NCBI GenBank assembly: GCA_942492065.1
Contig: CALODV010000013.1
Coordinates: 1,321,749-1,385,748 of the forward strand
Origin: G963665815 sp942492065
GTDB lineage: Bacteria > Cloacimonadota > Cloacimonadia > Cloacimonadales > JAIOQZ01
Length of the DNA: 64,000 bases
Direction: 5' to 3'
The notes beneath the pieces were generated by a model. That model was not told where the DNA came from. It did no database searches and saw only the letters and a list, made by a program, of their open reading frames with translations. The position numbers and the translations under genes are program-made. How positions within the stretch are numbered: the first letter of the stretch is position 1; every line of letters begins with the position of its first letter. Positions 1 through 9,447 of the stretch are shown one piece after another.

Positions 1-2
1 CT

Positions 3-122
3 CCCAATATTTTTACCGGAGGTCATAATTTTCATGGTAAATACGAATATATCCCAATTCAGTCAATGGAAAAAGCAGTTAAAACTATCGTAAGAATAGT
101 ACAGAATTTAACAAAAATTTAA
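3..122 (+). CDS. pepT: Peptidase T (C-terminal end, partial)
   Basis: Only the last 39 codons are in the window; the gene enters from the left edge. The reading frame starting at base 3 gives PNIFTGGHNFHGKYEYIP followed by QSMEKAVKTIV, ending with TAA at 120-122. This matches the conserved C-terminus of peptidase T, a zinc tripeptide aminopeptidase of family M20B, where an FTGGHNFHG motif supplies an active-site histidine near the end of the protein. The frame is too short to be found by length and was recognised by motif. A hairpin follows 10 bases after the stop. Identification rests on the motif alone. Confidence 0.8.
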   Translation, partial: PNIFTGGHNFHGKYEYIPIQSMEKAVKTIVRIVQNLTKI

Positions 123-131
123 TATATTTTG

Positions 132-168
132 CAGCATCATTCCGGCAGTTGCTGTCGGAATGGTGCTG
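132..168 (+). terminator. Hairpin downstream of pepT
   Basis: A 17-bp stem (arms 132-148 and 152-168) with a 3-base loop and two G-T pairs lies just after the pepT stop. The T tract after it is short (TTTAGAC), so termination may be weak. Confidence 0.55.
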
Positions 169-306
169 TTTAGACGGCTGTCTACCTAACTTCTGTTATT
201 CTATCAACTTCTCTTTTAACAAATAATTTATTGATTTCCTTATATTACGATTTGACACAATTTATGTATTAATTCTTTTGGGAAAAAATGAACGCAAGGA
301 TAAAAA

Positions 307-1119
307 ATGATCTGGCTGATACTCAGTATAACAGCATCTGTGATAATAGGTAACCTACTGAAACACCTGTCTAATAAGAAGGCAGAGATATATCATGTGT
401 TTTTGGGTAATTACATACTGGCATCTGTATTCAGCTTGAGCATTAATAAATTCAATCTGCCTCAATACTCTCACACTGATTTCGGGCTATCTCTTTTAGC
501 CGGATTTCTGCTTATAATATGCTTCATTTTGTATAGGAAGAATATTCATGTGAATGGATTATCTGTCAGTGTTGGATTCATGAGATCGGCTTTAATCATT
601 CCCATTATTCTCTCACTGCTGCTTTTCTCCGAGGAACTAACCATTCTGGTTGTGATGGGTATCGTGCTTATCCTGTTTTCATTTGCAGCATTATCCAATA
701 AAAAAGAAGTACATAACATAATGCTTCTGTTCATGCTCTTCGCTTTTTCCGGCTTAATTGATTTCACATTCAAGGTGTTCAGCAAGATCGGGACAATCAA
801 TGAAGGCAGTTTTCTTTTCTATTCATTTCTGGCTGCAGCCTTGATAAACATTGTTTTTATAAGAGTCAAGAAACTGAAGTTTTCTCTGAACAGCTTTTTG
901 TGGGGAATAGTATTAGGGTTTCCAAACCAGCTGACAGCTTTATTCTTTATCAGATCACTTGATACAATACCTTCCGGCGTAGCTTATCCAATGCGGGGTG
1001 GAAGTGTGGTACTGCTAAGTGTATTGACCGATATAGTATTATGGAAATCAAAGATAAAGAGAAAATCTCTGCTTATTTATGCTGTTCTGTTATGTGGTGT
1101 AATACTTATTAATCTGTAG
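307..1119 (+). CDS. EamA/DMT-family membrane permease
   Basis: A 270-residue protein made almost entirely of hydrophobic helices, about ten, arranged as two similar halves of about 130 residues, as in the drug/metabolite transporter superfamily. The second half contains GFPNQLTALFFIRSLDTIPSG, similar to the short helix-turn pattern found in EamA domains. It is an inner-membrane protein; the substrate cannot be told from sequence. An AGGA ribosome-binding site lies at 297-300, 6 bases before the ATG. The gene stands alone between pepT and a convergent chemoreceptor, with a hairpin after its stop. It could be a sugar, amino-acid or metabolite exporter. Confidence 0.8.
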   Translation: MIWLILSITASVIIGNLLKHLSNKKAEIYHVFLGNYILASVFSLSINKFNLPQYSHTDFGLSLLAGFLLIICFILYRKNIHVNGLSVSVGFMRSALIIPIILSLLLFSEELTILVVMGIVLILFSFAALSNKKEVHNIMLLFMLFAFSGLIDFTFKVFSKIGTINEGSFLFYSFLAAALINIVFIRVKKLKFSLNSFLWGIVLGFPNQLTALFFIRSLDTIPSGVAYPMRGGSVVLLSVLTDIVLWKSKIKRKSLLIYAVLLCGVILINL

Positions 1120-1126
1120 AAAAAGT

Positions 1127-1154
1127 AAAGCCCACCGAATAATTCAATGGGCTT
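1127..1154. terminator. Hairpin between convergent genes
   Basis: Inverted repeat AAGCCCA (1128-1134) and TGGGCTT (1148-1154) lies between the stop of the permease and the stop of the chemoreceptor. It could end transcription from both sides, although a long T run is missing on each side. Confidence 0.45.
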
Positions 1155-1177
1155 GTATGGCGTGAGTAGAGTTATAT

Positions 1178-4024
1178 CTAAAAGCTATCGTAATCACTTG
1201 AATCAGCGGTATCTTCGATCATCGGGATAATGTCTTCAGGCTCAAGCTGATACATTTTTTCCTGATGCAGCTGCTTACCGTTTGATCGTCTGTTAGTTCG
1301 AATATGAGAATCTTTCAGAGTGAATTTCTCAATCATTGACCTCAACTCTGCTGACTGACTGTTCAGCTCTTCAGAAGCACTGGCTGATTCTTCAGCGTTT
1401 GCTGCAGATCTCTGAGTAACCTTGTTAAGCTCAGATACTCCTGAATTAATCTGTCCGATACCAGTTGACTGACTATCACTGGCAACAGAGATTTCCTCAA
1501 CAATAGTATCTACTTTTTCAAAACTGGATTTGATATCATTAAAGTTATGTGTAACTTCATTAGCGATTTGTGCACCTTGTTGTGAGCTCTTCTTAGACTC
1601 TTCGATAAGAGTGGCAGTGTTTTTTGCTGCTTCAGCTGATCTGAGAGCCAGGTTTTTAACTTCTTCAGCAACAACTGCAAAACCTTTTCCTGCTTCACCG
1701 GCGTGAGCTGCTTCAACTGCAGCATTCAAGGCAAGGAGGTTTGTCTGGAAAGCTATTTCATCGATAGTTTTAAGTATTTTTCCTGTCTCATCAGATGAAG
1801 TGATAATCTGCTGCATTGACTCATTCATCTTAGTCATTTGGTCACTACCAATCTGTACAGCTTTCAATGCTTCTCGTGCCAGATCTTTTCCAATTGAAGC
1901 TGATTGAGCATTCTTATCTGTCAGAGAGTTCATTTCTTCCAGACTGGATGATATTTCTTCAAGAGAACTTGCCTGTTCGGATGTTCCTTCAGCCAGTGAT
2001 TGAGACCCTGTGCTTATTTCGTTTGTTGCTGATCCTATCTGGTCAATAGCTACATTCACCTGAGCGAGAATATCATTAATAGAATCCAGTGATTCATTCA
2101 GGTTTTCGGCTATCTGTTTGAAACTATTATATACAGCTTTTGTGTCTTTGTCAAAGTCCTCAACTTCATAAGAGAATGACAAATTTCCCTTGGACATTTG
2201 ATTGAGAATAATTGATAGCTTTTCAACTTCTTTATTCTGGAATTTTTCAACTTTAGCTGCTACTCTTTCGAGTTGTTTTTGTGCTGTCTGATCTATGACA
2301 ATTTCAATACCTCCGACAATATTGCCCTCGCTATCTTTAACCGGAGCTCCGGTATACATAATATTGATGTCCATACCATTAGGATGTGCATCAGTTTCTT
2401 CAGTGAAGACAGCATTCTTTGTCATAGCCTGACTAATTGCACACTTTGAATTCTGGCAATCAGAGGTTTTGAATGAATTGTAACATTTTGAACCTTTTAA
2501 CTGTTCCAGTGTTGTTCCCAGAATTTCCAATCCGGTATTGTTCATGAAGTTTATGTTATATTGCTTGTCTACAAGCATGATTGTTGCAGGTATGGAGTTA
2601 ATATGTCCAACAAAAGTTTCAGTCATAGAGTTTATTTTTCGAGTCAGTTCTTTCCAGGCTCCGCTGAGACAATCAGAAGGGGATTGGGCGTATAGCTTTC
2701 CAAGTTGAATCTCGTGTGTCAATTCATTCATATTACTGATGAGGCTGTTCATGACATCTATGCAGCTATTGAGATTATTTTTAACTTCATTAAAATCTCC
2801 TTTGTATGCATCTGTGATTTTTGGCGGGATATTACCTTTGGAAATCCTGTCAATGTATTCAGCCATAACATTAATTGGTGATACAAGTTCATCTGTAAGA
2901 GTGTTTATGGATTTTACCAGAGTAGCCCAGTCTCCCTGATACTGGGTGCTGTCGCCTCTGTTGTCAAGACGCCCCATAGTGATGCCTTCTATCATTGTTT
3001 CAGTATCGACAAGAAGTTTTTTCATCATAACAATCATATTGTTCAGATTGTCTTTTACCCTGTTGAAATCACCTTCGTATTTATCTGTAATTTCAGGGGG
3101 AATTATTCCACGTGAGATACTGTCTATGTACTCAGCCATGACATTTATAGGTGAAACAAATGCGTTCACAAGATTATTAACATTATTGATCAAACCAGCC
3201 CATTCTCCTTTGTATTGACTTGCATCTGCTCTAGTATCGAGTTCTCCCCGAATAGTAGCCTTTATAAGCTTTTCACTTTCATCCATCAAACCCCTCATCA
3301 CATCTATAAGGTTATTCAGATTGTTTTTCACCTCATTAAAGCTGCCCTTATAGGTGTCAGTTATTTTTGGAGGTATTTCTCCGTTGGAGAATCTGTCCAC
3401 ATACTCAGCCATGACATTGATAGGAGCAGTAAATGCGTCTATTAAGGTGTTGACTTGTACTACAAGACCAGCCCAGACTCCTTCAAATTTTGTCACATCA
3501 CCACGTGCATCAAGCATACCCTCAACAGTGGATTTTATAAGGAAAGAAGTCTCATCTGTTAGACTGTTCATAACATCTATGCAAGTGTTAAGATTATTCT
3601 TAACTTCCAAGAAATCACCATTGTAATTATCAGTTATCTTGGGGGGAATATTACCCTTTGATATCCTGTCAATATACTCTGCCATAATATTTATTGGTGA
3701 AACAAAAGCATTTATCAAATCATTGGTATTGTTAACGATATCCTGAAAATCCACTGTTACATCATCAATATCTCCTCTGGTATCCAGCTCTCCCAGGATT
3801 ATTGAATTCGTAAGTTCTTTGATTTTGGTCGTAACATTAACTATTGACTTGTTAATTGAGCCTGCAAAGAAATATGCAGCAATTGCATCTACTAATCCAA
3901 TAATCAGAGTCAGAATGATTACCATCTGTTTGCTCTGATGATGCAGTGCTATTTGCCCCATAATTATCATTGGAATAACTCCAATGCATAAAATACCAAT
4001 AAGTAATTTGGTTTTAATTTTCAT
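1178..4024 (-). CDS. Methyl-accepting chemotaxis protein with four tandem HAMP-like modules and PAS domain
   Basis: 948 residues. Two membrane helices (about 8-27 and 33-54) are separated by only a few residues, so there is practically no periplasmic sensor. Then come four near-identical modules of about 91 residues (SPINVMAEYID...IPPKITD...EVKNNLN, conserved prolines at about 110, 201, 292 and 383), consistent with poly-HAMP signal converters. A PAS domain follows at about 478-590 with a cluster of cysteines (SKCYNSFKTSDCQNSKCAI). The C-terminal third is a standard MCP signalling helix pair with the highly conserved hairpin tip (EIAFQTNLLALNAAVEAAHA). Sensing is therefore probably intracellular, through the PAS domain (inference). 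A GGAGAG site precedes the ATG. No che genes are nearby. Confidence 0.92.
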   Translation of the reverse strand: MKIKTKLLIGILCIGVIPMIIMGQIALHHQSKQMVIILTLIIGLVDAIAAYFFAGSINKSIVNVTTKIKELTNSIILGELDTRGDIDDVTVDFQDIVNNTNDLINAFVSPINIMAEYIDRISKGNIPPKITDNYNGDFLEVKNNLNTCIDVMNSLTDETSFLIKSTVEGMLDARGDVTKFEGVWAGLVVQVNTLIDAFTAPINVMAEYVDRFSNGEIPPKITDTYKGSFNEVKNNLNNLIDVMRGLMDESEKLIKATIRGELDTRADASQYKGEWAGLINNVNNLVNAFVSPINVMAEYIDSISRGIIPPEITDKYEGDFNRVKDNLNNMIVMMKKLLVDTETMIEGITMGRLDNRGDSTQYQGDWATLVKSINTLTDELVSPINVMAEYIDRISKGNIPPKITDAYKGDFNEVKNNLNSCIDVMNSLISNMNELTHEIQLGKLYAQSPSDCLSGAWKELTRKINSMTETFVGHINSIPATIMLVDKQYNINFMNNTGLEILGTTLEQLKGSKCYNSFKTSDCQNSKCAISQAMTKNAVFTEETDAHPNGMDINIMYTGAPVKDSEGNIVGGIEIVIDQTAQKQLERVAAKVEKFQNKEVEKLSIILNQMSKGNLSFSYEVEDFDKDTKAVYNSFKQIAENLNESLDSINDILAQVNVAIDQIGSATNEISTGSQSLAEGTSEQASSLEEISSSLEEMNSLTDKNAQSASIGKDLAREALKAVQIGSDQMTKMNESMQQIITSSDETGKILKTIDEIAFQTNLLALNAAVEAAHAGEAGKGFAVVAEEVKNLALRSAEAAKNTATLIEESKKSSQQGAQIANEVTHNFNDIKSSFEKVDTIVEEISVASDSQSTGIGQINSGVSELNKVTQRSAANAEESASASEELNSQSAELRSMIEKFTLKDSHIRTNRRSNGKQLHQEKMYQLEPEDIIPMIEDTADSSDYDSF
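2608..3820 (-). repeat. Tandem 273-bp coding repeats in the chemoreceptor
   Basis: Within the chemoreceptor gene about four copies of a 273-bp unit (91 codons) lie head to tail. The best conserved part codes for SPINVMAEYIDRISKGNIPP. Copies have diverged at the DNA level but stay in frame, so copy number could change by recombination without breaking the gene. Confidence 0.8.
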
Positions 4025-4878
4025 TCTCTCTCTCCTGCAAATTTATTAATTCCCAACGTTATTGAAGCATAAGTTGGATTTATTGATGAAGAAATGTGCA
4101 CGTTCAAGAATAAGATATATTGAAAACCTCACTTTGCAAGTAAATTATTACCTGTTGCTATATAAATATTTATTGATATTGCTACTATTTTACATATAAA
4201 AAAATTGTCGAGATATTATTTCGCTGGTTATGAAATATGGTAAAACAATAATGAAATAAATACAAAAAGTATTGATATGTTGTGTCATTGATTGTTGATG
4301 ACAATATATGTTCAATATTACTGATCTTATTTTTGTTGAGCAGAGAGGAATATTGTAGTCATTATTCTTTCTATGTAACCTGTAATTTATCCGGTTCGTC
4401 AATGTTTCTGTCTTTCTTATTATACTCAGAATCTGTTACTTGGCAGGTTTAATAGACTTATACTTACTGAATAGCCTGCCAAATATAGTATTAACCATAG
4501 CTTTAACAATAAGAAATTCCAGAAGCATTTCAGAATTGCCCTCATCTGATTGAAATGTATTCTGTAAACAGTAATGTAGTGAGCTTTATGGAATCTCTGT
4601 CAGGAATGCATGTGAGAAACAGATAATAATAAGAAAAATTGTCTGCTCGGCAATGAAAAGTCTATCACATCCTGTACAATTGCAGATATCTAATGGGAAA
4701 TTTATTCTAAGAATGCTATAAAGTAGGCGAAAAATTAATAATACTCCAATGCCTGTAAAAACAGCCTTAAAGCAGAATAGCGATGTAAAACTGCTGAAGA
4801 AGGTATTGGAATATACTCATTTGCGTGTCTAAATTAAAATTGATATATGAGGTATGACAAGATTAATATAAATCCGCC
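4025..4878. other. Intergenic region, no gene supported
   Basis: About 850 bases, very AT-rich, between the divergent chemoreceptor promoter side and the end of the Nudix gene. Only short open frames without ribosome-binding sites are present. A frame ending at 4831 (LLKKVLEYTHLRV) may be a decayed gene end, but it cannot be assigned. Confidence 0.5.
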
Positions 4879-5280
4879 TTATTGTGCTGCGTATTCTGTA
4901 AGGAACTCTTTATTACCAAACGCAAGATCAAGATGCTTAATTTCCCTGAAATGTATCCACTTATATTCAGAAGATTCTTCATTCAGCTTGATACTTCCTG
5001 AAAATTCTACTTCGAAGTACAGGTTCAGATAGTGTTTTTCAGCTTCAGGTTCCGGTAGCGTGTCTTGATAACCAAGAAGTTTACATGAAACAAGATCCAG
5101 ATTGGTTTCTTCCTTTAGTTCTTTTTTACAGGTTCCTGCTATTGAATCACCAAAATCAACTTTACCTCCCGGTATATTCCAGCATCCGGGTTTGTGAGAT
5201 GTATTCGATCGCTTTAATATCAGAATTTTATCGCTCTGCTTGAGTATCATTCTGACAACAGGTATTGGATGTTTTGACAT
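4879..5280 (-). CDS. Nudix hydrolase
   Basis: 133 residues, the typical length of a single Nudix domain. The Nudix box runs at about residues 38-60: GKVDFGDSIAGTCKKELKEE. It matches the pattern GX5EX7REUXEEXGU with two conservative changes: Asp in place of the first Glu and Lys in place of the Arg. The metal-binding EE pair is present. The preceding WNIPGGKV fits 8-oxo-dGTP or other nucleotide pyrophosphatases; the true substrate is unknown. AAGGAG lies upstream of the ATG at 5280. It stands alone, with long intergenic spaces on both sides. Confidence 0.85.
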   Translation of the reverse strand: MSKHPIPVVRMILKQSDKILILKRSNTSHKPGCWNIPGGKVDFGDSIAGTCKKELKEETNLDLVSCKLLGYQDTLPEPEAEKHYLNLYFEVEFSGSIKLNEESSEYKWIHFREIKHLDLAFGNKEFLTEYAAQ

Positions 5281-5428
5281 TGTTTTCTCCTTGATGGCTG
5301 TTAAACCAATTTGTGATTTAAAACAATAATGTAAATGTAAATATATTAAAATGATTTCAAGAATTGCGAGACAGAGAAGTCCGTAAGTTAGTTATGGCAG
5401 TCATTGGGACATCAAAGTAAATGAAAAA

Positions 5429-5452
5429 AGAGACGCTGTTTAAAGCGTCTCT
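5429..5452 (-). terminator. Rho-independent terminator of the 5722-8412 gene
   Basis: Perfect 8-bp stem AGAGACGC/GCGTCTCT with an 8-base loop. Read on the minus strand it is followed directly by a run of Ts, as expected for a terminator of the leftward secreted-protein gene. Confidence 0.75.
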
Positions 5453-5597
5453 CTAATGTTTTATTTTTTTTACTATTCGTAATATGAGGCATCGTCACTA
5501 TATATAGTTATCTGCCCGGAAATTTTCATTTCTGTCACGCTGACAGACTGTGTAAAAACGTAATTATTGTCGTTTCTTTTGTTCACAGCATATTCCC

Positions 5598-5681
5598 TTT
5601 CCCGACTTTATCGGGACTCAGGGAGCTTTCACTATGTTTTATCAGTAGGTTAAGCTGATTGAGTCCCGAATAATCGGGAAA
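5598..5681. repeat. Nested inverted repeat (TCCCGA...TCGGGA palindromes)
   Basis: Two copies of a small palindrome (CCCGACTTTATCGGG and CCCGAATAATCGGG) lie in inverted orientation about 40 bases apart, each flanked by a matching GACTCA/TGAGTC. The whole forms a long imperfect hairpin. It looks like a short dispersed palindromic element of the kind found between genes; no second full copy is seen in the window. Confidence 0.55.
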
Positions 5682-5721
5682 ACCTTCGACGCAAATACCG
5701 AAGATTTCGAAAAATCTTGCT

Positions 5722-8412
5722 TTATTTCATCAGCACAATCTTACGTGTTTCTATGTGGTTCCCGGTGATCATCTTTACAAAGTATACACCGGATGACACT
5801 GATTTTCCTGAATCAGAATCTCCATGCCAGACAACTTTATGGTCACCGGCTGAGACAGCTTTATCCACCAGGGTTTTCACTCTCTGACCTTTCAGATTGT
5901 AAACTGCAATACTGACAGGTGTTTCTTCCTTCACAGAATAGTCTATGTTGGTTTCAGGATTGAATGGGTTAGGATATATTCCCTGTATTCCGAGCTTTGT
6001 AAACTCTTCAGGGGTTTCTTCATCTTTTTCCTTTTCGACAGTGACTCTTACAGGTCCGTAGAAATTGCTGTTACCGCTGAGGGAAACACTTTCCAGCCAG
6101 TAATAGTATGTATTATTATAATCAACATCGAAGTCACTTATACTGTAATCACTGCCTGATGATGTATTGTCTGATCCTATAATCTGAGAATTAACCATTA
6201 ATGCATCAGTTTGATTATTTTCGAAATTCCTGTATACATTGAATCCATTCATTTCTGTTTCAGAAGCAGTACTCCACTCAATCAGAACATTTTTGTCAGT
6301 GCTCTGTATTGCCTTGAATGATGATAAGGTAACAGGGAGTGAATTGTCATTACCTCCTGCAGGAACAAATTCAGAGAATCCGTTAAGTCCCTGAATTGTG
6401 ATGTATGGGTAGTTATATACAAGAGTTGCACCAAGATCTTCTACAACATCCTGCCATGGAGAATTTTCATCTTCTCTCTTGAGGAATTTCAGAGTATTAA
6501 AGTTGTCAATACCTGCTACATCACTGAGATCAAAAGTTATATCGTAACTGCCAACGTTTCCTGCAGATGATTCAACTTGCCAGTAGTTGTCTGCCAGATT
6601 TTCTGCACTTGAAGGGAGTTCCCCAATTACATTCGGTTCTCTGAAATTCTGCGTCAGATCCAAAGTTGTTTCTGCGTGATTATCTCTGAACTGAAGCCTG
6701 ATGGCGACATCATCAAATGGGATCTCAGAAGTGTCGTCTGCCGGGACATGCTGCTGCTGGTTAGCAGGGGGATTTACATCACTTAGAAAGACAGGAATGA
6801 ATTCCCTGTCAGCAACAACGTTCCTGATCGTAATGTAAGGAAAATTATACTCAAGTGTCGCGTTAGGGAAGGCTTCAACATATTCAAGATCAGATCCTTT
6901 CCATCTTCTCATCAGAAAATGTACATCTTGAATATTCTGGGGAGTACAAATATCGCTGACATCCAGAGTTACATCAAAAAAACGATAAATCATTGTACTC
7001 TTAATATACCAGTATTGATCTGCGAAATGGTCAACATAAGGTGGAAGTCCCCATTCGGGAGCTGCAAAGTCATACTTTATTGCATCAATGGTATAGCTGG
7101 TACATCCGTCATGAACACCTTCATTGGGGAAGCTTTCAATATATTTTATACTTGCTGCATTTTCCGGGAAATGATATAAGGTATTGTCATATAGCCCAAT
7201 TGTTCTGGGGTAGTGCAGGATATTTTGTGTAGAATCATTTATATTGGTATAGTAAACTATTCCGGAAAGATGAGAATTTTCACCCTTGCTGTATTCTCCA
7301 ATAAGAATATCATCGCCTCTCATGGTTACAACAGGAATGTATGTGTTTGAGTACCCATCAGTGATATAGGGATTTGTATATACTGTTTTTTCTACCCATG
7401 CACCATTTTCTTTCTGGTATAGATATGCAGTATTGGTTCTTCTTTCGGATCCACAAGAAAAATCTCCTGAAAAATAAAAGCTGTCATTACTGCGATCCTC
7501 ACAACTTACAAGTAAGTTGTCTCCTGAAATATAAAAGCTCCAGCCAAAATACCATGTATACTGGTCTGGTGGAGTTATAGACTCTTCAAGTGTCCAGACA
7601 CCATTTTGTCTCTGGTATATATCAATGGATGAAGACCCCACATTGAAACTATCAACATTGTAATTGCCAATATAAGCTTTTCCATCGGAAAGCATTAAGC
7701 AATTACTTCTTACAGGTAGCCGCAGCTGCTCAGACCACACTCCATTCTCTTTATGGAAAATGTATGATGCATCTGTTGCTCCAATTATCATATCATCTCC
7801 TGATATATGAATCCTGCGGCCAAATTGTGTATACCTTTCATTAACTGATGGAGTAAGGATGGCTTCCTCTACCCATTCTCCATTGATATTCTGAAATACA
7901 TAAACCCTTCCTCTACCTCCATTAACCTCATTGTAAATGGCAGATACAGCTATGTAATTGTCAGATATCGAAACCTGCTCACCAAAGTTGCTTCTATAAG
8001 AAAAATTTGAAGCGATAAGTAATGTGTCCTCGACCCATACATTATTTTCCAGATGGTAAACCTGAGCACTTCCGGCGTTCTCGACTCCCTGAACATCATC
8101 GTGAATAATGCCGACTACTGCATATTCCCCGGTGAAATCAGCCGAATTACCAAAATCATCATCATCTTCAACGAAAGAAGGTCTTAGCTGCTGGTGCTCG
8201 ACCCATTGTCCGTTAACCATTTTAAAACTGTATGTGTAATAACTGGCTCCGATTATTGCGTAGTCTCCCGAAACTGATAAAGACTTGCCAAACAACATAT
8301 TCCGACCAAACAGATAAGATGGAATAACATTATCAGTTATGTGTTGATAACTGATTGCGAAAACAGTACAAAATGTAAAAAGTAAAAATAAGAATACAAT
8401 ATTCCTTTTCAT
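5722..8412 (-). CDS. Secreted beta-propeller protein with FlgD-like sorting tail
   Basis: 896 residues. Signal peptide at 1-20 (MKRNIVFLFLLFTFCTVFA). Residues about 25-420 hold repeated blades with phrases such as SGDYAIIGA, GEYAVVGI, SDNYIAVSA, SGDDMIIGA and WVE, similar to FG-GAP/integrin-like propellers. Two related beta domains follow at about 425-540 and 550-660 (FADQYWYIKS.../LADNYWQVES..., each with a YPYITI or FPYITI strand), then a fibronectin-III-like domain (about 665-770). The last 90 residues contain YPNPFNPET and a FlgD-like Ig fold ending in KIVLMK, known from FCB-group secreted proteins. GAGGAG precedes the ATG. It is probably an extracellular or surface protein; the ligand is unknown. 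Confidence 0.85.
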   Translation of the reverse strand: MKRNIVFLFLLFTFCTVFAISYQHITDNVIPSYLFGRNMLFGKSLSVSGDYAIIGASYYTYSFKMVNGQWVEHQQLRPSFVEDDDDFGNSADFTGEYAVVGIIHDDVQGVENAGSAQVYHLENNVWVEDTLLIASNFSYRSNFGEQVSISDNYIAVSAIYNEVNGGRGRVYVFQNINGEWVEEAILTPSVNERYTQFGRRIHISGDDMIIGATDASYIFHKENGVWSEQLRLPVRSNCLMLSDGKAYIGNYNVDSFNVGSSSIDIYQRQNGVWTLEESITPPDQYTWYFGWSFYISGDNLLVSCEDRSNDSFYFSGDFSCGSERRTNTAYLYQKENGAWVEKTVYTNPYITDGYSNTYIPVVTMRGDDILIGEYSKGENSHLSGIVYYTNINDSTQNILHYPRTIGLYDNTLYHFPENAASIKYIESFPNEGVHDGCTSYTIDAIKYDFAAPEWGLPPYVDHFADQYWYIKSTMIYRFFDVTLDVSDICTPQNIQDVHFLMRRWKGSDLEYVEAFPNATLEYNFPYITIRNVVADREFIPVFLSDVNPPANQQQHVPADDTSEIPFDDVAIRLQFRDNHAETTLDLTQNFREPNVIGELPSSAENLADNYWQVESSAGNVGSYDITFDLSDVAGIDNFNTLKFLKREDENSPWQDVVEDLGATLVYNYPYITIQGLNGFSEFVPAGGNDNSLPVTLSSFKAIQSTDKNVLIEWSTASETEMNGFNVYRNFENNQTDALMVNSQIIGSDNTSSGSDYSISDFDVDYNNTYYYWLESVSLSGNSNFYGPVRVTVEKEKDEETPEEFTKLGIQGIYPNPFNPETNIDYSVKEETPVSIAVYNLKGQRVKTLVDKAVSAGDHKVVWHGDSDSGKSVSSGVYFVKMITGNHIETRKIVLMK

Positions 8413-8811
8413 AAAAAACTCCTCTATGCGCTTTTGAGAACTTTGAATTAATTAATATACTGTCGGTTTGTTGATCAATTTATATGAAGCTAATGCTACA
8501 GATGTCAATATAATTTTTACTGTCATATGCGTTTTTTTTATGATTTAGGTCTAATCCTGTATATATTGGTGCTAAACACATATACTGGTAATAGTCTTAC
8601 TTCTGCAGAAAGATTCAAGGAAACAGAATAAGAATCTCTAGTTTAAAAAATACAAATTTTTAAGCAGTTCAATTTTCAAAGTCGAAAGTGAATTCAATGG
8701 ATGATTCTGTTTGGCTCAATAGTAAATAAATACTCACTTCAAATATTCTGAATCTGATTCGAACCTTTTTCTTTTGACAAAAAGTAGCGGTTCGTAAAAC
8801 AATACACCACT
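8413..8811. other. Intergenic region between divergent genes
   Basis: About 400 bases, AT-rich, no gene seen. A TTGACA at 8774-8779 lies upstream of thiF with no good -10 at normal spacing. It probably carries the promoters of both flanking genes. Confidence 0.4.
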
Positions 8812-9447
8812 ATGGAAAAAAGTATAAATGGATTCTTCTCAAGACATAACGAAATGCTGCTGAAAGCTGTCAGGAAGTACACTGTCGGGATTGCCGGCTG
8901 TGGAGGTCTTGGGTCCAATATTGCCTTTGCATTGGTTCGCATCGGTATAAAAAAAATTGTTATGGCAGATTTTGACGTGGTTGAACCGCATAATCTGAAT
9001 CGACAGCAGTTTTTTATAGATCAGATAGGCAAGCCTAAAGCAAAAGCACTTTTTGAGAACCTTAAAAGGATCAGCCCTTATACTGATATTGAATTCCATG
9101 TATTGAAAATCAGTGAAGATAACATTGATGTGCTTTTTAGGGAAGTGGACATAATGGCTGAAGCATTCGACAGAGCTGAGATGAAGAAGATGCTCATAGA
9201 GGAATGGCTGGTTAAATATCCTGTAAAGCCTATAGTTGCCGCATCCGGAATAGCCGGATATGGCAGAAATGAGATTTTGAAAACCAGAAAGATTGGTAAT
9301 CTGTATGTCTGCGGAGATGAAAGCTCTGAGCTGGAGGAGAATATATCTCCGACGGCACCACGGGTAGCTCTTGTTGCAAACATGCAGGCTAATCAGATAA
9401 TTGAACTTATAATGGAGAAAGAGTATGGCTCAACAGATAATGGTTAA
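8812..9447 (+). CDS. thiF: Sulfur-carrier adenylyltransferase ThiF (family 2)
   Basis: 211 residues, the short form of the E1-like ThiF family. The nucleotide-binding glycine motif GIAGCGGLGSN is at about residues 24-34, followed by the ADFDVVEPHNLNRQQFF segment (aspartate and arginine for ATP binding). The enzyme adenylates the C-terminal glycine of a ThiS-type sulfur carrier. Its stop overlaps the start of the thiS-like gene by 23 bases, confirming partnership. No clear ribosome-binding site precedes the ATG at 8812. Thiazole-synthesis genes (thiG, thiH) are absent here, so the pathway served is not certain: thiamine is the default, another sulfur-transfer product is possible. Confidence 0.85.
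   Translation: MEKSINGFFSRHNEMLLKAVRKYTVGIAGCGGLGSNIAFALVRIGIKKIVMADFDVVEPHNLNRQQFFIDQIGKPKAKALFENLKRISPYTDIEFHVLKISEDNIDVLFREVDIMAEAFDRAEMKKMLIEEWLVKYPVKPIVAASGIAGYGRNEILKTRKIGNLYVCGDESSELEENISPTAPRVALVANMQANQIIELIMEKEYGSTDNG

Noticed and set aside
2739..3626. Several plus-strand open frames of 66-90 codons opposite the chemoreceptor
   Set aside because: They are antisense shadows of the repeated 91-residue modules and have no ribosome-binding sites.
2608..3820. CRISPR-like direct repeats
   Set aside because: The repeat is 273 bp, coding and in frame; there are no short spacers. No CRISPR array is seen anywhere in the window.
4190..4402. 70-codon minus-strand frame in the gap upstream of the chemoreceptor
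   Set aside because: No ribosome-binding site, low-complexity AT-rich composition and no recognisable motif.
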